From UBA7185 sp964606855 (lineage in GTDB: Bacteria > Bacillota > Peptococcia > Peptococcales > Peptococcaceae), in contig CAZSHM010000024.1 in the NCBI GenBank assembly GCA_964606855.1, positions 1 through 27,002 on the forward strand: a DNA stretch of 27,002 nucleotides, read 5' to 3'. Shown here one piece after another: positions 5,564-13,932 of this stretch. Position numbers and translations under genes: made by a program. Positions within the stretch are counted from its first letter, which is position 1; each line of letters begins with the position of its first letter. Below the pieces are notes generated by a model. The model saw only the letters and a list, made by a program, of their open reading frames with translations. It ran no database searches and was not told where the DNA came from.

Positions 5564-7948
5564 ATGTTTGGGAATGACAGCTATTACAAAACGGTGTTTC
5601 AGTGCGTCGGGGCATGTGAGGATGCCGCGCCTGACGGAGCCGGAGGGAAAAACGCCGCGCCGGAAGTGTGCGGGAGAGCGGATCGACGCTATTTTTCGCC
5701 GCATCGGCTGAGCTGGGCCGCCATCGGCTACTGCACCGGACTCCTGCTGGCGGAGCGGACGCTGTTCTGGCCCGCGCTGGGCATCCTTCTGCTGGCATTG
5801 TTGTGGCTGTTCTGTCGCCGGCAGCCGGCGGAATTTCTGCTGTGCCTTCTTCTGGCCGCGCTCGGCGTATACGCCATGACAGAGCGGCAGGCGGTCCCGC
5901 CTTGCTGGCAGGCGCTTTTAGGGCAGGAGATCACGGTGACGGGGCGGGTGCAGGAGAGCACGGACGGGAAGAAGTATCTCTGGCTGCGCGGCATGTGGGA
6001 GGACGAGGCGGAGCTCCTGTGTGTGACACTGCCGCCGGCTCGCGGGGAAGAAGCGCAGATCTATTATCCGGCGGGGAGCAGGCTGCAGGTGCGGGGCCGG
6101 CTCACGCTGCCGGAGGGGCCGCACAATCCCGGCGGCTTTGACGAGACAGCCTGGTATCGAGGGAAGGGGGCGCGCTATAAGTTGGCCGCGCGGGAGGTCG
6201 AAGTGCTGGAAGGCCCGAAGGGCCTGTATCGCGCGGCATATCTCGTGCGGCGCGCCATGCTGCGGACTGCCGAAGCGCAGCTTCCGCCCCGGGAGGCAGG
6301 ACTGCTCCTGGCGGTGCTCCTGGGGGAGCGGCAGAGGCTGGATCCCGCGTTTTACCGCCTGACGCAGCGCATGGGCATCGCGCATATCTTCGCGGTTTCC
6401 GGACTCCATGTAGGGTTTGTCGGCGGGGCGGTGCTCTTTCTGCTGCATCTGCTGCGGCTGCGCGCGTGGCCGTCGCTTCTGTGCCTCTCGGCAGTGGTGG
6501 GCTTCTATTGCCTGCTGGCGGCGCTGACCCCGTCTGTGCTGCGCGCGGCGGTGATGCTGATTCTGCTGCGGCTCGCGCTCTCGCTCCGCAGGCCGACCTC
6601 TGGCATCGATGCGCTCTCCGCGGCGGCGCTCCTGCTTCTGTGGCAGGAGCCGTTCCTGCTTTGGCAGGCGGGGTTTCAGCTCTCCTTCGGCGTAACGCTC
6701 GCCCTGTTGCTCCTGGCCGCGCCGTTTAGCGCACGGCTCTCCCGGATCCCATTTCGACCGCTCTCGGAGGGGCTGGCGGTGGCCGCGGCGGCCTTTTTGG
6801 GCGGACTGCCCATCACGCTCTGGCATTTCTACCGCCTTTCCCTGCTGGCGCCGCTGTGCAATCTGCTCCTGGTTCCGATGGTGTCCGTTCTGGTGCCGCT
6901 GGCGCTGGCGGCGTTCTGCGTCACAGGGTTGTGCGGCGCGGCGGGCTGGCTGATCTTCCTTCCGGTACGGCTCGTCGCGGCCGTGCTGCTCCGCGCGGTT
7001 GCGCTCCTGGGCGGGCTGGGCGGCTGGTGGAATCTGGGACGGCCTTCCGCGGCGGCGATCACTTGCTATCTGCTGTTTTTGGCTCTGCTGCTTCTGTACC
7101 TGCGCTTTTTGCCGCGCGCGGGTCTCCGCGCCGCGCGGACGCGGCGGTGCATGGCGCTCTCGATTCTGGTGATGCTCGTCTGCAGCATTTGGCTCCTGTG
7201 GCCGCACCCGGCGGCCGAGGACAGTCTCCTCTATCTGGACACGGGACAGGGAAGCTGCGCGCTTTTGCGCACGCGGGCCGGGGAGACGATTCTCTTCGAC
7301 GGCGGCGCGCAGGAAGGCGAGGTGGCCAACACACTGGCCTGGTACGGGGTCAACCGGGTGCAGGCCATGATTGTCTCTCACGGCGATGCGGATCACATCC
7401 TGGGCCTGGGGCAGGTGCTGGAGACGGTGGCGGTGGAGAATCTCTGCCTGGCAGCGGGGCAGGAGGAGCGGGATGCCGTGCGCCCTTTGACGGAGTTTGC
7501 GGAAGCGCGCGGCGCCGAGCTGCGGATCATCCGCGCGCGGGCCGACTTGCGCCTGCGGCGCGGAGAGGTGCGCCTGGCGGTTTATGACGACGGCGGCCGG
7601 GACAACAACAGCCATACTCTGACGGCGATTCTGGAGCAAAACGGGGTGCGGGCGGCCTTCCCGGGCGACTTGGGGCTGCGGGGCGTGCGGGAGTTTGTCG
7701 CTGAGGCGCCGCGCATCGACATCTGGACGGTGCCGCACCACGGCAGCCGAAATTCGGCGGACGCGGAGCTCTATCGGATGCTGCGGCGCAAGGGTGTGCG
7801 GTGCGCGGTCATCTCCGCGGGCCGGAACAACCGCTACGGCCATCCGCATGCCGAGACGCTGTCCTATCTGCGCCGGGAAAGCCTGCCGTGGTACTGCACC
7901 CAGGACGGCGCCGTGCTCTTTGCCCTGAAGCGCGTATCAGCTCCCTAG
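5564..7948 (+). CDS. comEC: ComEC/Rec2 family DNA internalisation-related competence protein
   Basis: ComEC forms the membrane channel that takes single-stranded DNA into the cell during transformation. The 794-residue protein has the usual three-part order. An N-terminal membrane pair and DUF4131-like soluble part come first. A multi-pass Competence domain follows, with HIFAVSGLHVG at about residue 273. The C-terminal metallo-beta-lactamase domain starts near 553, with SHGDADH (about 605) and PHHGSRNS (about 724), the metal ligands of a presumed nuclease. The open frame extends upstream to 5213, but I chose ATG 5564 because a G-rich ribosome site (AAAGGGGGGGAG) lies just before it and the upstream part has no protein-like features. 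No comEA is adjacent. Whether the organism is transformable is not shown. Confidence 0.92.
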   Translation: MFGNDSYYKTVFQCVGACEDAAPDGAGGKNAAPEVCGRADRRYFSPHRLSWAAIGYCTGLLLAERTLFWPALGILLLALLWLFCRRQPAEFLLCLLLAALGVYAMTERQAVPPCWQALLGQEITVTGRVQESTDGKKYLWLRGMWEDEAELLCVTLPPARGEEAQIYYPAGSRLQVRGRLTLPEGPHNPGGFDETAWYRGKGARYKLAAREVEVLEGPKGLYRAAYLVRRAMLRTAEAQLPPREAGLLLAVLLGERQRLDPAFYRLTQRMGIAHIFAVSGLHVGFVGGAVLFLLHLLRLRAWPSLLCLSAVVGFYCLLAALTPSVLRAAVMLILLRLALSLRRPTSGIDALSAAALLLLWQEPFLLWQAGFQLSFGVTLALLLLAAPFSARLSRIPFRPLSEGLAVAAAAFLGGLPITLWHFYRLSLLAPLCNLLLVPMVSVLVPLALAAFCVTGLCGAAGWLIFLPVRLVAAVLLRAVALLGGLGGWWNLGRPSAAAITCYLLFLALLLLYLRFLPRAGLRAARTRRCMALSILVMLVCSIWLLWPHPAAEDSLLYLDTGQGSCALLRTRAGETILFDGGAQEGEVANTLAWYGVNRVQAMIVSHGDADHILGLGQVLETVAVENLCLAAGQEERDAVRPLTEFAEARGAELRIIRARADLRLRRGEVRLAVYDDGGRDNNSHTLTAILEQNGVRAAFPGDLGLRGVREFVAEAPRIDIWTVPHHGSRNSADAELYRMLRRKGVRCAVISAGRNNRYGHPHAETLSYLRRESLPWYCTQDGAVLFALKRVSAP

Positions 7949-8252
7949 CAGATCCTCGCGTCGCCCTTTCGCACGCACCGGCGCGCCGCAGCCGGCCCGC
8001 GGCGGTTCCAGGCAACGAGAGGTTGTTTTACCGCCGCCGGATTTCGCGGCGGCTTTCGCGGAACCGTGGAAGATACTGAAAAAATCAGAAAAAAGTTTTA
8101 CCATTTTGTAAATTGTTATGGTATAATGTCAATAAGTGTTGTGTGCCGGCCATGGCAGGCGCACAGCGGGCAGAAGATACATAAACGGGAAAACACAACA
8201 CGGGAAATACAGCATAAAAAATACATGCGTTTCGCGGAAAAGGTGGAATACT
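7949..8252. other. Gene-free interval between comEC and dacF
   Basis: These 304 bases hold no supported gene. A GCCGCC/GGCGGC hairpin followed by TTT (8033-8056) could be a weak comEC terminator. The AT-rich stretch from about 8080 contains the dacF promoter and a leader of roughly 120 bases. Confidence 0.6.
8119..8127 (+). promoter_or_regulatory. Extended -10 promoter of dacF
   Basis: TGGTATAAT (8119-8127) is a perfect extended -10 element. The -35 is poor: TTTACC at 8097-8102 gives a 19-base spacer, as often tolerated with an extended -10. Transcription would start near 8134, leaving a leader of about 120 bases before the ATG at 8253. Confidence 0.7.
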
Positions 8253-9587
8253 ATGCGCAAAAAAATCACAACGGTATGTTTGCTTATCACGATGCTGTTT
8301 CTGTTGCTGCCTTCGCCCGCGGGGGCGGATGTGATCACAGGCACGCTGCCGGAGGTCAACGCCGCCAGCTATGTGGTGATCGATGCCGGAACGGGCGATA
8401 TCCTGTTCGGCAACAACTACCAGCAGCAAAGCGCGCCGGCCAGCATCACCAAGATCATGACGGCGATCCTCGCTATCGAGAGCGGCAAACTGGACGAGCA
8501 GGTGACCATCGGCGATCTGCCGGATTTTTCGGAGAGCGGCGCGGTGATCGTTTATCTGGGCAAGGGGGAGAGTTATACGCTGCGCTCCCTGGTGGAAGTC
8601 ATGCTGGTTGCCTCGGCTAACGATGCTGCGGTAGCGGTCGCTGATGCGGTGGGCGGTTCCACTGAGAAATTCGTCACCATGATGAACGATAAAGCGAAGG
8701 AACTGAACATGACCGGCACGGTGTTTAAAAATCCGCATGGCCTGGACGAGGACGGGCATCTTGTCACGGCGGAGGATATGGCCAAACTGGCCCGCTATGC
8801 CATGCAGAATGAGACCTTTCGCGAGATGGTGCAGCTGCGCCAGGTAGACTGGAACGGGATCGGTTATATCAAGTCGCTGCCCAACACAAATCAGCTGCTG
8901 ACTTCCATGCCGGAGGCCACCGGCATCAAGACGGGCAACACCAGCAGCGCACAGCATACGCTGGTGGGTTCCGCCAAGCGGGAGAACCGGGAGCTGATCG
9001 GCGTGATCTTGGGCGCGCCCGACGAGGGGATCTTCCAGGATATGCGCACGATCCTGAACTACGGGTTTGATCACACACGCGTCATCCCGGTGGTGCAGAA
9101 GGACAGTCTGGAAACCATCCTGGAGTACGGGGATAAGCAGGTGCGCGTCGCGGCGGGCGAGGATTACAGCGTGGTGCAGTCCACGGACAACGCCGCCATC
9201 GTCACCTACCAGCGCAGGCTGACGGATGTGGAACTGCCGATCCACAAGGACAGCCAGGTGGGAGTGCTGGAGGTTCTTGTGGATGGCAACGCAGTGCATG
9301 AGGTGCCGCTGATCGCGCAGGATGACGTGCGCGCCCCCATCAACTGGCTTTTCCTGGTGACACTGGTGCTGTCGCTGGTCTATATCGCCTCGATCTGCAC
9401 CCGCATTGTCCACAATATCCGAAAGTCGCGGCGTAAGCGGGCCGCTGCGAACCGCGCGGCTGCCCGGCAGGAGAACCGCGGATCCGATTCGGCGGCCTAT
9501 CCGGCGGAGCCGCCGGCGCAGGGGGAGCGGCCCAGCGGCAGGAAAACGCTGAGCAGCAGCCGGGATCGGGATCCGAACCGCCGCTAG
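8253..9587 (+). CDS. dacF: D-alanyl-D-alanine carboxypeptidase (DacF/PBP5 family, S11)
   Basis: This penicillin-binding protein trims the terminal D-alanine from peptidoglycan stem peptides outside the membrane. The 444-residue protein starts at ATG 8253 after AGGTGG; the frame is open upstream, but the signal peptide begins here (MRKK, then a hydrophobic run to about residue 20 and AGA at 23-25). All catalytic motifs are intact: SITK at 64-67, SAN at 121-123 and KTG at 226-228. A C-terminal PBP5-type domain follows. A true membrane helix near residues 365-385 is followed by a basic, low-complexity tail of about 55 residues, instead of the short amphipathic helix common in the family. holA follows about 90 bases later on the same strand. 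Confidence 0.92.
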   Translation: MRKKITTVCLLITMLFLLLPSPAGADVITGTLPEVNAASYVVIDAGTGDILFGNNYQQQSAPASITKIMTAILAIESGKLDEQVTIGDLPDFSESGAVIVYLGKGESYTLRSLVEVMLVASANDAAVAVADAVGGSTEKFVTMMNDKAKELNMTGTVFKNPHGLDEDGHLVTAEDMAKLARYAMQNETFREMVQLRQVDWNGIGYIKSLPNTNQLLTSMPEATGIKTGNTSSAQHTLVGSAKRENRELIGVILGAPDEGIFQDMRTILNYGFDHTRVIPVVQKDSLETILEYGDKQVRVAAGEDYSVVQSTDNAAIVTYQRRLTDVELPIHKDSQVGVLEVLVDGNAVHEVPLIAQDDVRAPINWLFLVTLVLSLVYIASICTRIVHNIRKSRRKRAAANRAAARQENRGSDSAAYPAEPPAQGERPSGRKTLSSSRDRDPNRR

Positions 9588-9677
9588 CGGCAGGAGGTTG
9601 CCGGAGAAAAGCGGCAGATCAAGCACGGACGGCGGCATCCGGAAGTTGTTCCGCCGCAGGAAGGGAAGGCGCGTCTC

Positions 9678-10703
9678 ATGGAATACCAGGCGTTTCTCCG
9701 CCAGCTGCAAAAGGAAGATGTCCGGCCGGTCTACTTCTTTTACGGGACGGAAGAACTGCTTTTGCAGAGCGCGCTGCGGGAGCTGACGCGGCGGATTTTG
9801 CCCGAGCAGGCGGAGGAGTTCAACAAGGATGTGCTGAATGGCGCGGAGGTGTCTCCTGAGCAGATCGCGGAAGCGGCGATGAATCTCCCCTTTCTGGCGG
9901 AGCGCCGGCTGGTGCTTGTCAAGGGGCCGCTGCCCTTTCTCTCTGTTCCCAAGAGCGACAAGGAGGGGCAGCGCGGACTCAAGATCCTTGCCGGGTATCT
10001 GGAGGAACCCAACCCGCAGTGCTGCTTGGTGTTCTGCGACGAGGCGCTTCCGGATGGGAAAAATGCGATCAAAAAATTGCTCCTGGAAAAGGCCGAGCTG
10101 GTGCAGTGCGCGCCGCTGCAGGGAGAAGCTCTGAAGAAGTGGATCCGGGACTACGTCAAAAGCGCGGGGCGGGAGATCGACGCGGACGCGCTGAGGTATC
10201 TGAGTTCCGTCAACAGTTTTGATCTCCGGATTATGGAGCAGGAACTGCAGAAACTTTTGCTGTACTGCCCGGAGGAACCGCGCATCACCATGCGCCAGGT
10301 CGATGCCGTGGTGACCAAAACGGTGGAGTCCACCATCTTCCTGCTCGCGGATCGGATCGGAGAGAAACAGGGCGATCAAGCGGTGCGAGCCCTGCGGGAC
10401 ATGTATCTGCTCGGAAAGACGAATCCACAGCTTTTGGGCTATCTGGAAGGGCATTTTCGCAATCTGATTCTGGTCAAGGATCTGCGCGCGCGCGGGCTCC
10501 GCAAGAACGAGATCCAGGCGAAAAGCGGCCTGCGGCCCTATGTCGTCACGAAATGTTCCCGTCAGGCGGAGCACTTCTCGATGCCGCAGCTGGTCGCCGC
10601 GCTGGAAGGACTCCTGCGGATCGAGGCGGAAGTGAAGTCCAGCAGCGTGAGCAGCGGACAGGAACTGCTGGAGGAGTTTGTCCTGGAGTTGTGTTATCTG
10701 TGA
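9678..10703 (+). CDS. holA: DNA polymerase III delta subunit
   Basis: Delta is the clamp-loader subunit that opens the sliding clamp at the replication fork. The 341 residues match the family length. The N-terminus reads VRPVYFFYGTEELLLQ, as in other HolA proteins, followed by a degenerate AAA+ domain without a functional Walker A motif, a helical lid and a C-terminal collar domain ending in SSVSSGQELLEEFVLELC. A purine-rich site (GGAAGGGAAGG) lies eight bases before the ATG. In many Bacillota holA follows comEC directly; here dacF lies between them. Confidence 0.93.
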   Translation: MEYQAFLRQLQKEDVRPVYFFYGTEELLLQSALRELTRRILPEQAEEFNKDVLNGAEVSPEQIAEAAMNLPFLAERRLVLVKGPLPFLSVPKSDKEGQRGLKILAGYLEEPNPQCCLVFCDEALPDGKNAIKKLLLEKAELVQCAPLQGEALKKWIRDYVKSAGREIDADALRYLSSVNSFDLRIMEQELQKLLLYCPEEPRITMRQVDAVVTKTVESTIFLLADRIGEKQGDQAVRALRDMYLLGKTNPQLLGYLEGHFRNLILVKDLRARGLRKNEIQAKSGLRPYVVTKCSRQAEHFSMPQLVAALEGLLRIEAEVKSSSVSSGQELLEEFVLELCYL

Positions 10704-10858
10704 GAGCAAGGTCTATTCTATGAGCGGGATGCCGGTACAGCGCATGCGGAATCCGCGCGCCGGGGCCGAATGGACGGTGCGCCGTGCGATAAAGGGCCGG
10801 AAATTGCAGCGTGGTTGCGCGAGAGAACACGGCGGGCAGCTCGGTAGGGGGAGCAGGG

Positions 10859-11680
10859 ATGGAAGCAGAGTTTAGCAAAAAGATGTGTGCGCGGCTGGAG
10901 GAATACGAGGCGTATCTGGAAAAAGAGTGCAAATCGCCGCTGATGCAGAAGGATAAAATTGTCGTGGACCGGGAGCCGCTCCAGGAACTGCTGGAGGATC
11001 TGAAAGCGTTTCACAGCGCCGACCAGAACCTGGAGGATGCGGGAGAGCTGGATCTGGAGACGATTCAGCTCACGAAGGAGCAGATTCTGAAGAATGCGAC
11101 TTGGCAGGCCCGGCAGATCATCTCGGAGGCGGAGGTCGTGCGCACGAACACCTTGGAGGAGGCAGAGGAGGAGGCCAAGAAACAGGCGGCGCAGATCCTG
11201 CAGGATGTCAGGGCCTACGAGTCCAAGGTCAAGACCGAGGCGGAAGATATCGTCAGCATGACACTGCAGGAGCGCCGCCAGGAGCTGGAGAAGGCCCGCA
11301 AGGAACTGGAGGACAGCCGCGACGGAATTCTGCAGGCCGCCAGGGACGAGGGAGAACAGATCCTGGAGGACGTGCGCGAGGAGGCGGCGGCGCTGCGCAG
11401 GCAGCTGGACGAGGAGCTCGACACCTACCAGGGCGAACGCGAACAGGAGATTAAGGAATCGCTGAAGAAAACCTACGACGAAACGCAGGCGGCGCTGGAG
11501 GCCAAGACCAAGGAGGCACTCAAGATCTACACCGACATGCTGCGCAAGACGGCGGATGCCATGGAATTCCTCACCAAGACATACGAGCAGCAGGTGAGCG
11601 TCATCAAAGAGGATCGCAAAGATATTACCGCAATTGTAGAGAAGCTGGAGCGGCAAGGCTTGCAGCGGAGCAAGCGCTGA
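10859..11680 (+). CDS. Coiled-coil protein of unknown function (DivIVA/FliH-like)
   Basis: I do not recognise a specific family. The 273-residue protein is hydrophilic, lacks a signal peptide or membrane segment, and is mostly long charged helix. After an N-terminal part of about 70 residues (MEAEFSKKMCARLEEYEAYL) comes a Glu/Lys/Arg/Gln-rich coiled coil from about 80 to 235, then a C-terminal helical part with SVIKEDRKDITAIVEKLE. The composition recalls DivIVA/GpsB, V-ATPase subunit E or FliH-like proteins, but no defining motif is visible. An in-frame GTG at 10811 would add 16 residues; I prefer ATG 10859 because of AGGGGGAG just upstream. It lies between holA and a LysR gene. A scaffold role in division or envelope growth is only a guess. 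Confidence 0.75.
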   Translation: MEAEFSKKMCARLEEYEAYLEKECKSPLMQKDKIVVDREPLQELLEDLKAFHSADQNLEDAGELDLETIQLTKEQILKNATWQARQIISEAEVVRTNTLEEAEEEAKKQAAQILQDVRAYESKVKTEAEDIVSMTLQERRQELEKARKELEDSRDGILQAARDEGEQILEDVREEAAALRRQLDEELDTYQGEREQEIKESLKKTYDETQAALEAKTKEALKIYTDMLRKTADAMEFLTKTYEQQVSVIKEDRKDITAIVEKLERQGLQRSKR

Positions 11681-11768
11681 GACTGCGCCGCCTTCCCGCC
11701 CTTCCCGCTCTCCCGGCGCTCATCCGGGCGCAGGTCGCGGATCACGCGTGCCCCAGAGGTGAAAAATC

Positions 11769-12716
11769 GTGAATTTAGAGCAGTTTCACTACATCAAAGA
11801 AGTCGCGCAGTGCCGCTCCATCTCCAAAGCGGCCAAGCGGCTGTTCCTGACGCAGCCCACGATCAGCAACGCGATCCACAACTTCGAGGAGGAAGTGGGA
11901 TACAAGGTATTTCGCCGCTCCAATCAGGGCGTGGCGCTGACCGAGGAAGGCGAGAAGCTGATGGGCTCCATCGACGTGATTCTGAACGAAGTGCAGAACA
12001 TTCGCAATTCCGACAGCAAGTCCGGCTATATCAGCGGCGATGTGTATGTGGACGCGTCCTCCACGATCTGCAGCACCATCATGCCGCAGGTGGTGATCGC
12101 CTGCAAGCGTGCCTATCCCGGCATCTCGGTGCATGTCAAGGAGTCTTTTCCGGACAAGAGCATGGCTTCGCTCCTGGCAGGTGTCTCCAATATCAGCGTC
12201 TCTTCTTTTGTCGGCGTGGACAGCCCGGAACAGCTGCAGCGCAATCTGAATGCCCGCAATTTCAACGCGGAGCCGCTTCTGACGGAGAACTTCCTGCTCT
12301 ACACCAGCTGTCAGAATCCGCTGGCCCGGCTGGAGGCGGTCAATCTGGATGAGGCCTACGCCTTCCCGTGGATTATCCAGCAGGAGTACAATTATGAGGA
12401 GCAATGTATGCTCTTCGGGGAGGATGAGGTCTGCCCCAACAGCATCATCTCCTTCCAGGACAAGGACAGCGTCAAGCAGGCCGTCGCCGCCGACCTGGGG
12501 GTCGCCGTGATGGCCAGTTCTTTTGCCGGGGAGGAGGATCCCTATGTGACATCGGGCCTGATTCACCGGGTGGCCCTGAAGGATGTGCAGCTGAATATGC
12601 TGCATATGCTGGTGACGCCGAAGCGGCGCAAATTTACCACGGTGGAGAATTGTTTCCTGGAGGTGCTGCGGAAGCAGTATCAGTCGCTGCGGCACAAAGC
12701 GCAGAAGCGCGCGTAG
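11769..12716 (+). CDS. LysR-family transcriptional regulator
   Basis: This 315-residue protein has the standard LysR layout: an N-terminal winged helix-turn-helix (about residues 3-62; SISKAAKRLFLTQPTISNAIHNFE is the recognition region) and a periplasmic-binding-like effector domain from about 90 to 300. The start is GTG at 11769, with AGAGGTG seven bases upstream. LysR regulators often control a divergent neighbour, but here the upstream gene is co-directional and the downstream gene convergent, so its target is not apparent. The effector cannot be inferred. Confidence 0.92.
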   Translation: MNLEQFHYIKEVAQCRSISKAAKRLFLTQPTISNAIHNFEEEVGYKVFRRSNQGVALTEEGEKLMGSIDVILNEVQNIRNSDSKSGYISGDVYVDASSTICSTIMPQVVIACKRAYPGISVHVKESFPDKSMASLLAGVSNISVSSFVGVDSPEQLQRNLNARNFNAEPLLTENFLLYTSCQNPLARLEAVNLDEAYAFPWIIQQEYNYEEQCMLFGEDEVCPNSIISFQDKDSVKQAVAADLGVAVMASSFAGEEDPYVTSGLIHRVALKDVQLNMLHMLVTPKRRKFTTVENCFLEVLRKQYQSLRHKAQKRA

Positions 12717-12737
12717 AAGAAGATCCGGGCCTGCCGG

Positions 12738-13571
12738 CTATCCGTTCTCTGTCTCCAGGAACTGGCGGGGATCCATGCCGTAGACCTGCACGACTTCCAG
12801 CAGATCGGAGTGGAGCAGATCATAGGAGGAGGCCAGCCTGCCTCCGTCGGAATCCAGGTCATAGCCGAAGTGCTGGTAGGCGTACCAGACCAGGTAGGAG
12901 CAGTGAAGACCGAATTGCCAGTCATCCGGATCGGGGGCCTTGGGACCGATGAAGCCGCTTGTCAAATGGTACGGAACCCCCAGCAGCGTGGAGATCCCGT
13001 AGTCTGCCGCTTCCTGCCCGATCTCCGGATCGGCGTTCTTCAGGCGCAGCAGGGCATAGCTCGTATACTCTGTCCAGTGCTGAATGTTGAAGCAGGCCGA
13101 GTCGGTACCCAGCACCGCGCACTCCAGCACGGAGTCTTCGTCGATGATCAGCCCGCAGTGGCCATGGCGCCAGCCGCCGGAATGCGTGGAGAGCGTGATG
13201 AGGATATCTCCCGGCTGCGGATCTGCAAGAGCGGGGCCGGGCGTCTCCAGTTTATCCTCCCGGGTAAACCAGCCCAGCAGCGGGGTGCACGCGCCTTCAG
13301 GCGAGTGAAAAAACAGCTCCTGCGCATCCAGAATAGCCTGAAACTTTCCATCGGCCAGCAGGCGATCCACGGCGGGGCGGCCGAGTCCGGTCTGGAGGAA
13401 AATCGTAGCATAGTCCGATGTCTCGGTGAGTGTCTCGCGGGGATACTCGGGGGCGAAGTACCCGTTCCGATGGGCCCAGATGCTTTGCAGCAGATAGTAA
13501 GCGAGCAGAAGGAGCAGGACGGTGCACAGGATGCACAGCAGGACTTTCCGCCACTTCTTTCCGTGTTTCAA
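12738..13571 (-). CDS. Membrane-anchored permuted NlpC/P60-like (YiiX/YebB-type) cysteine hydrolase
   Basis: This 277-residue protein has a basic N-terminus and one hydrophobic helix (about residues 10-28), so the rest is probably extracellular. A PGDIL motif at 120-124 is followed by HGHCGLI with candidate catalytic H138, then an acidic residue (E150), and much later LHCSYLVWYAY with candidate nucleophile C224. Histidine before cysteine is the circularly permuted order of the YiiX/YebB branch of the NlpC/P60 papain-like fold. Likely substrates are cell-wall peptides or lipid-linked amide/ester bonds; none is proven. I chose a TTG start because a GGGGGG-type ribosome site lies seven bases before it and the hydrophobic helix follows at once; the longer upstream frame looks non-coding. 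It converges on the LysR gene with a 21-base gap. Confidence 0.75.
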   Translation of the reverse strand: MKHGKKWRKVLLCILCTVLLLLLAYYLLQSIWAHRNGYFAPEYPRETLTETSDYATIFLQTGLGRPAVDRLLADGKFQAILDAQELFFHSPEGACTPLLGWFTREDKLETPGPALADPQPGDILITLSTHSGGWRHGHCGLIIDEDSVLECAVLGTDSACFNIQHWTEYTSYALLRLKNADPEIGQEAADYGISTLLGVPYHLTSGFIGPKAPDPDDWQFGLHCSYLVWYAYQHFGYDLDSDGGRLASSYDLLHSDLLEVVQVYGMDPRQFLETENG

Positions 13572-13589
13572 AGCAGAGCCCCCCTTTTG

Positions 13590-13607
13590 CCGGCGGTTTG
13601 CCGCCGG
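13590..13607 (-). other. Hairpin abutting the hydrolase ribosome binding site
   Basis: CCGGCGG and CCGCCGG form a perfect seven-pair stem with a CAAA loop, ending only a few bases before the AAAGGGGGG ribosome site (13586-13579) of the TTG-started gene. It may affect translation or mRNA stability. Confidence 0.5.
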
Positions 13608-13716
13608 GACAAGATTTCTCCGAGGAACGCGCGAATCAGCGCTGCGCGGCGGGAAGCGCGATTCCGGGGAAACTTTCCGCGGGCGGCAGAGCGGTTCGTA
13701 TCGAAGGTGCGATTTC

Positions 13717-13745
13717 ATTATAGCAGAGATCCCGGGGCTTGTCAT
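13717..13745 (-). promoter_or_regulatory. Predicted sigma-A promoter of the NlpC/P60-like gene
   Basis: On the minus strand ATGACA (13745-13740) and a perfect TATAAT (13722-13717) are 17 bases apart. The start would be near 13710, giving a leader of about 140 bases before the TTG codon. Confidence 0.75.
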
Positions 13746-13814
13746 GCGAAATACGCCGGCTTCGCCGGATTATTTTTCCAGGGCTTCGGATGAGGGGTAC
13801 AGCAGGATACATAT

Positions 13815-13846
13815 GCGGCACAGCCGCGCATGCCACAACTGTGGCA
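13815..13846. repeat. Two adjacent inverted repeats upstream of the antiporter gene
   Basis: GCGGC-ACA-GCCGC (13815-13827) is followed three bases later by TGCCACAACTGTGGCA (13831-13846), a palindrome with seven-base arms. They lie about 90 bases before the antiporter start and could be an operator or leader hairpins. No T run follows, so they are not a terminator. Confidence 0.5.
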
Positions 13847-13932
13847 CAACAAGGGATCGAGCAGAAGGTGCCGTCCCGCGAGAGAGCGAGGAGCGCGCAG
13901 GATCGGCGCGGCCCGAAAGAGAGAGAGGATGA

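Larger units (their letters stand above)
13572..13932. other. Divergent intergenic region (361 bases)
   Basis: No gene is supported here. It holds the leader and promoter of the minus-strand hydrolase (to 13745), a weak CCGGC/GCCGG hairpin followed by ATTATTTTT on the plus strand (13756-13776), and two adjacent inverted repeats ahead of the antiporter gene (13815-13846). I found no convincing promoter for the antiporter. Confidence 0.6.

Noticed and set aside
4964..5704. Minus-strand open frame of 246 residues upstream of the hyd genes
   Set aside because: Arg/Pro-rich composition, no recognisable motif, overlap with comEC and passage through a terminator hairpin indicate a chance frame in GC-rich DNA.
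5918..7849. 643-residue minus-strand open frame opposite comEC
   Set aside because: Arg/Gln/Pro-rich shadow of comEC with no motifs or ribosome site.
8085..10709. Very long minus-strand open frame (874 residues) opposite dacF and holA
   Set aside because: It is the reverse-strand shadow of two well-supported genes. His/Arg/Gln-rich composition and lack of family features fit codon-bias artefact.
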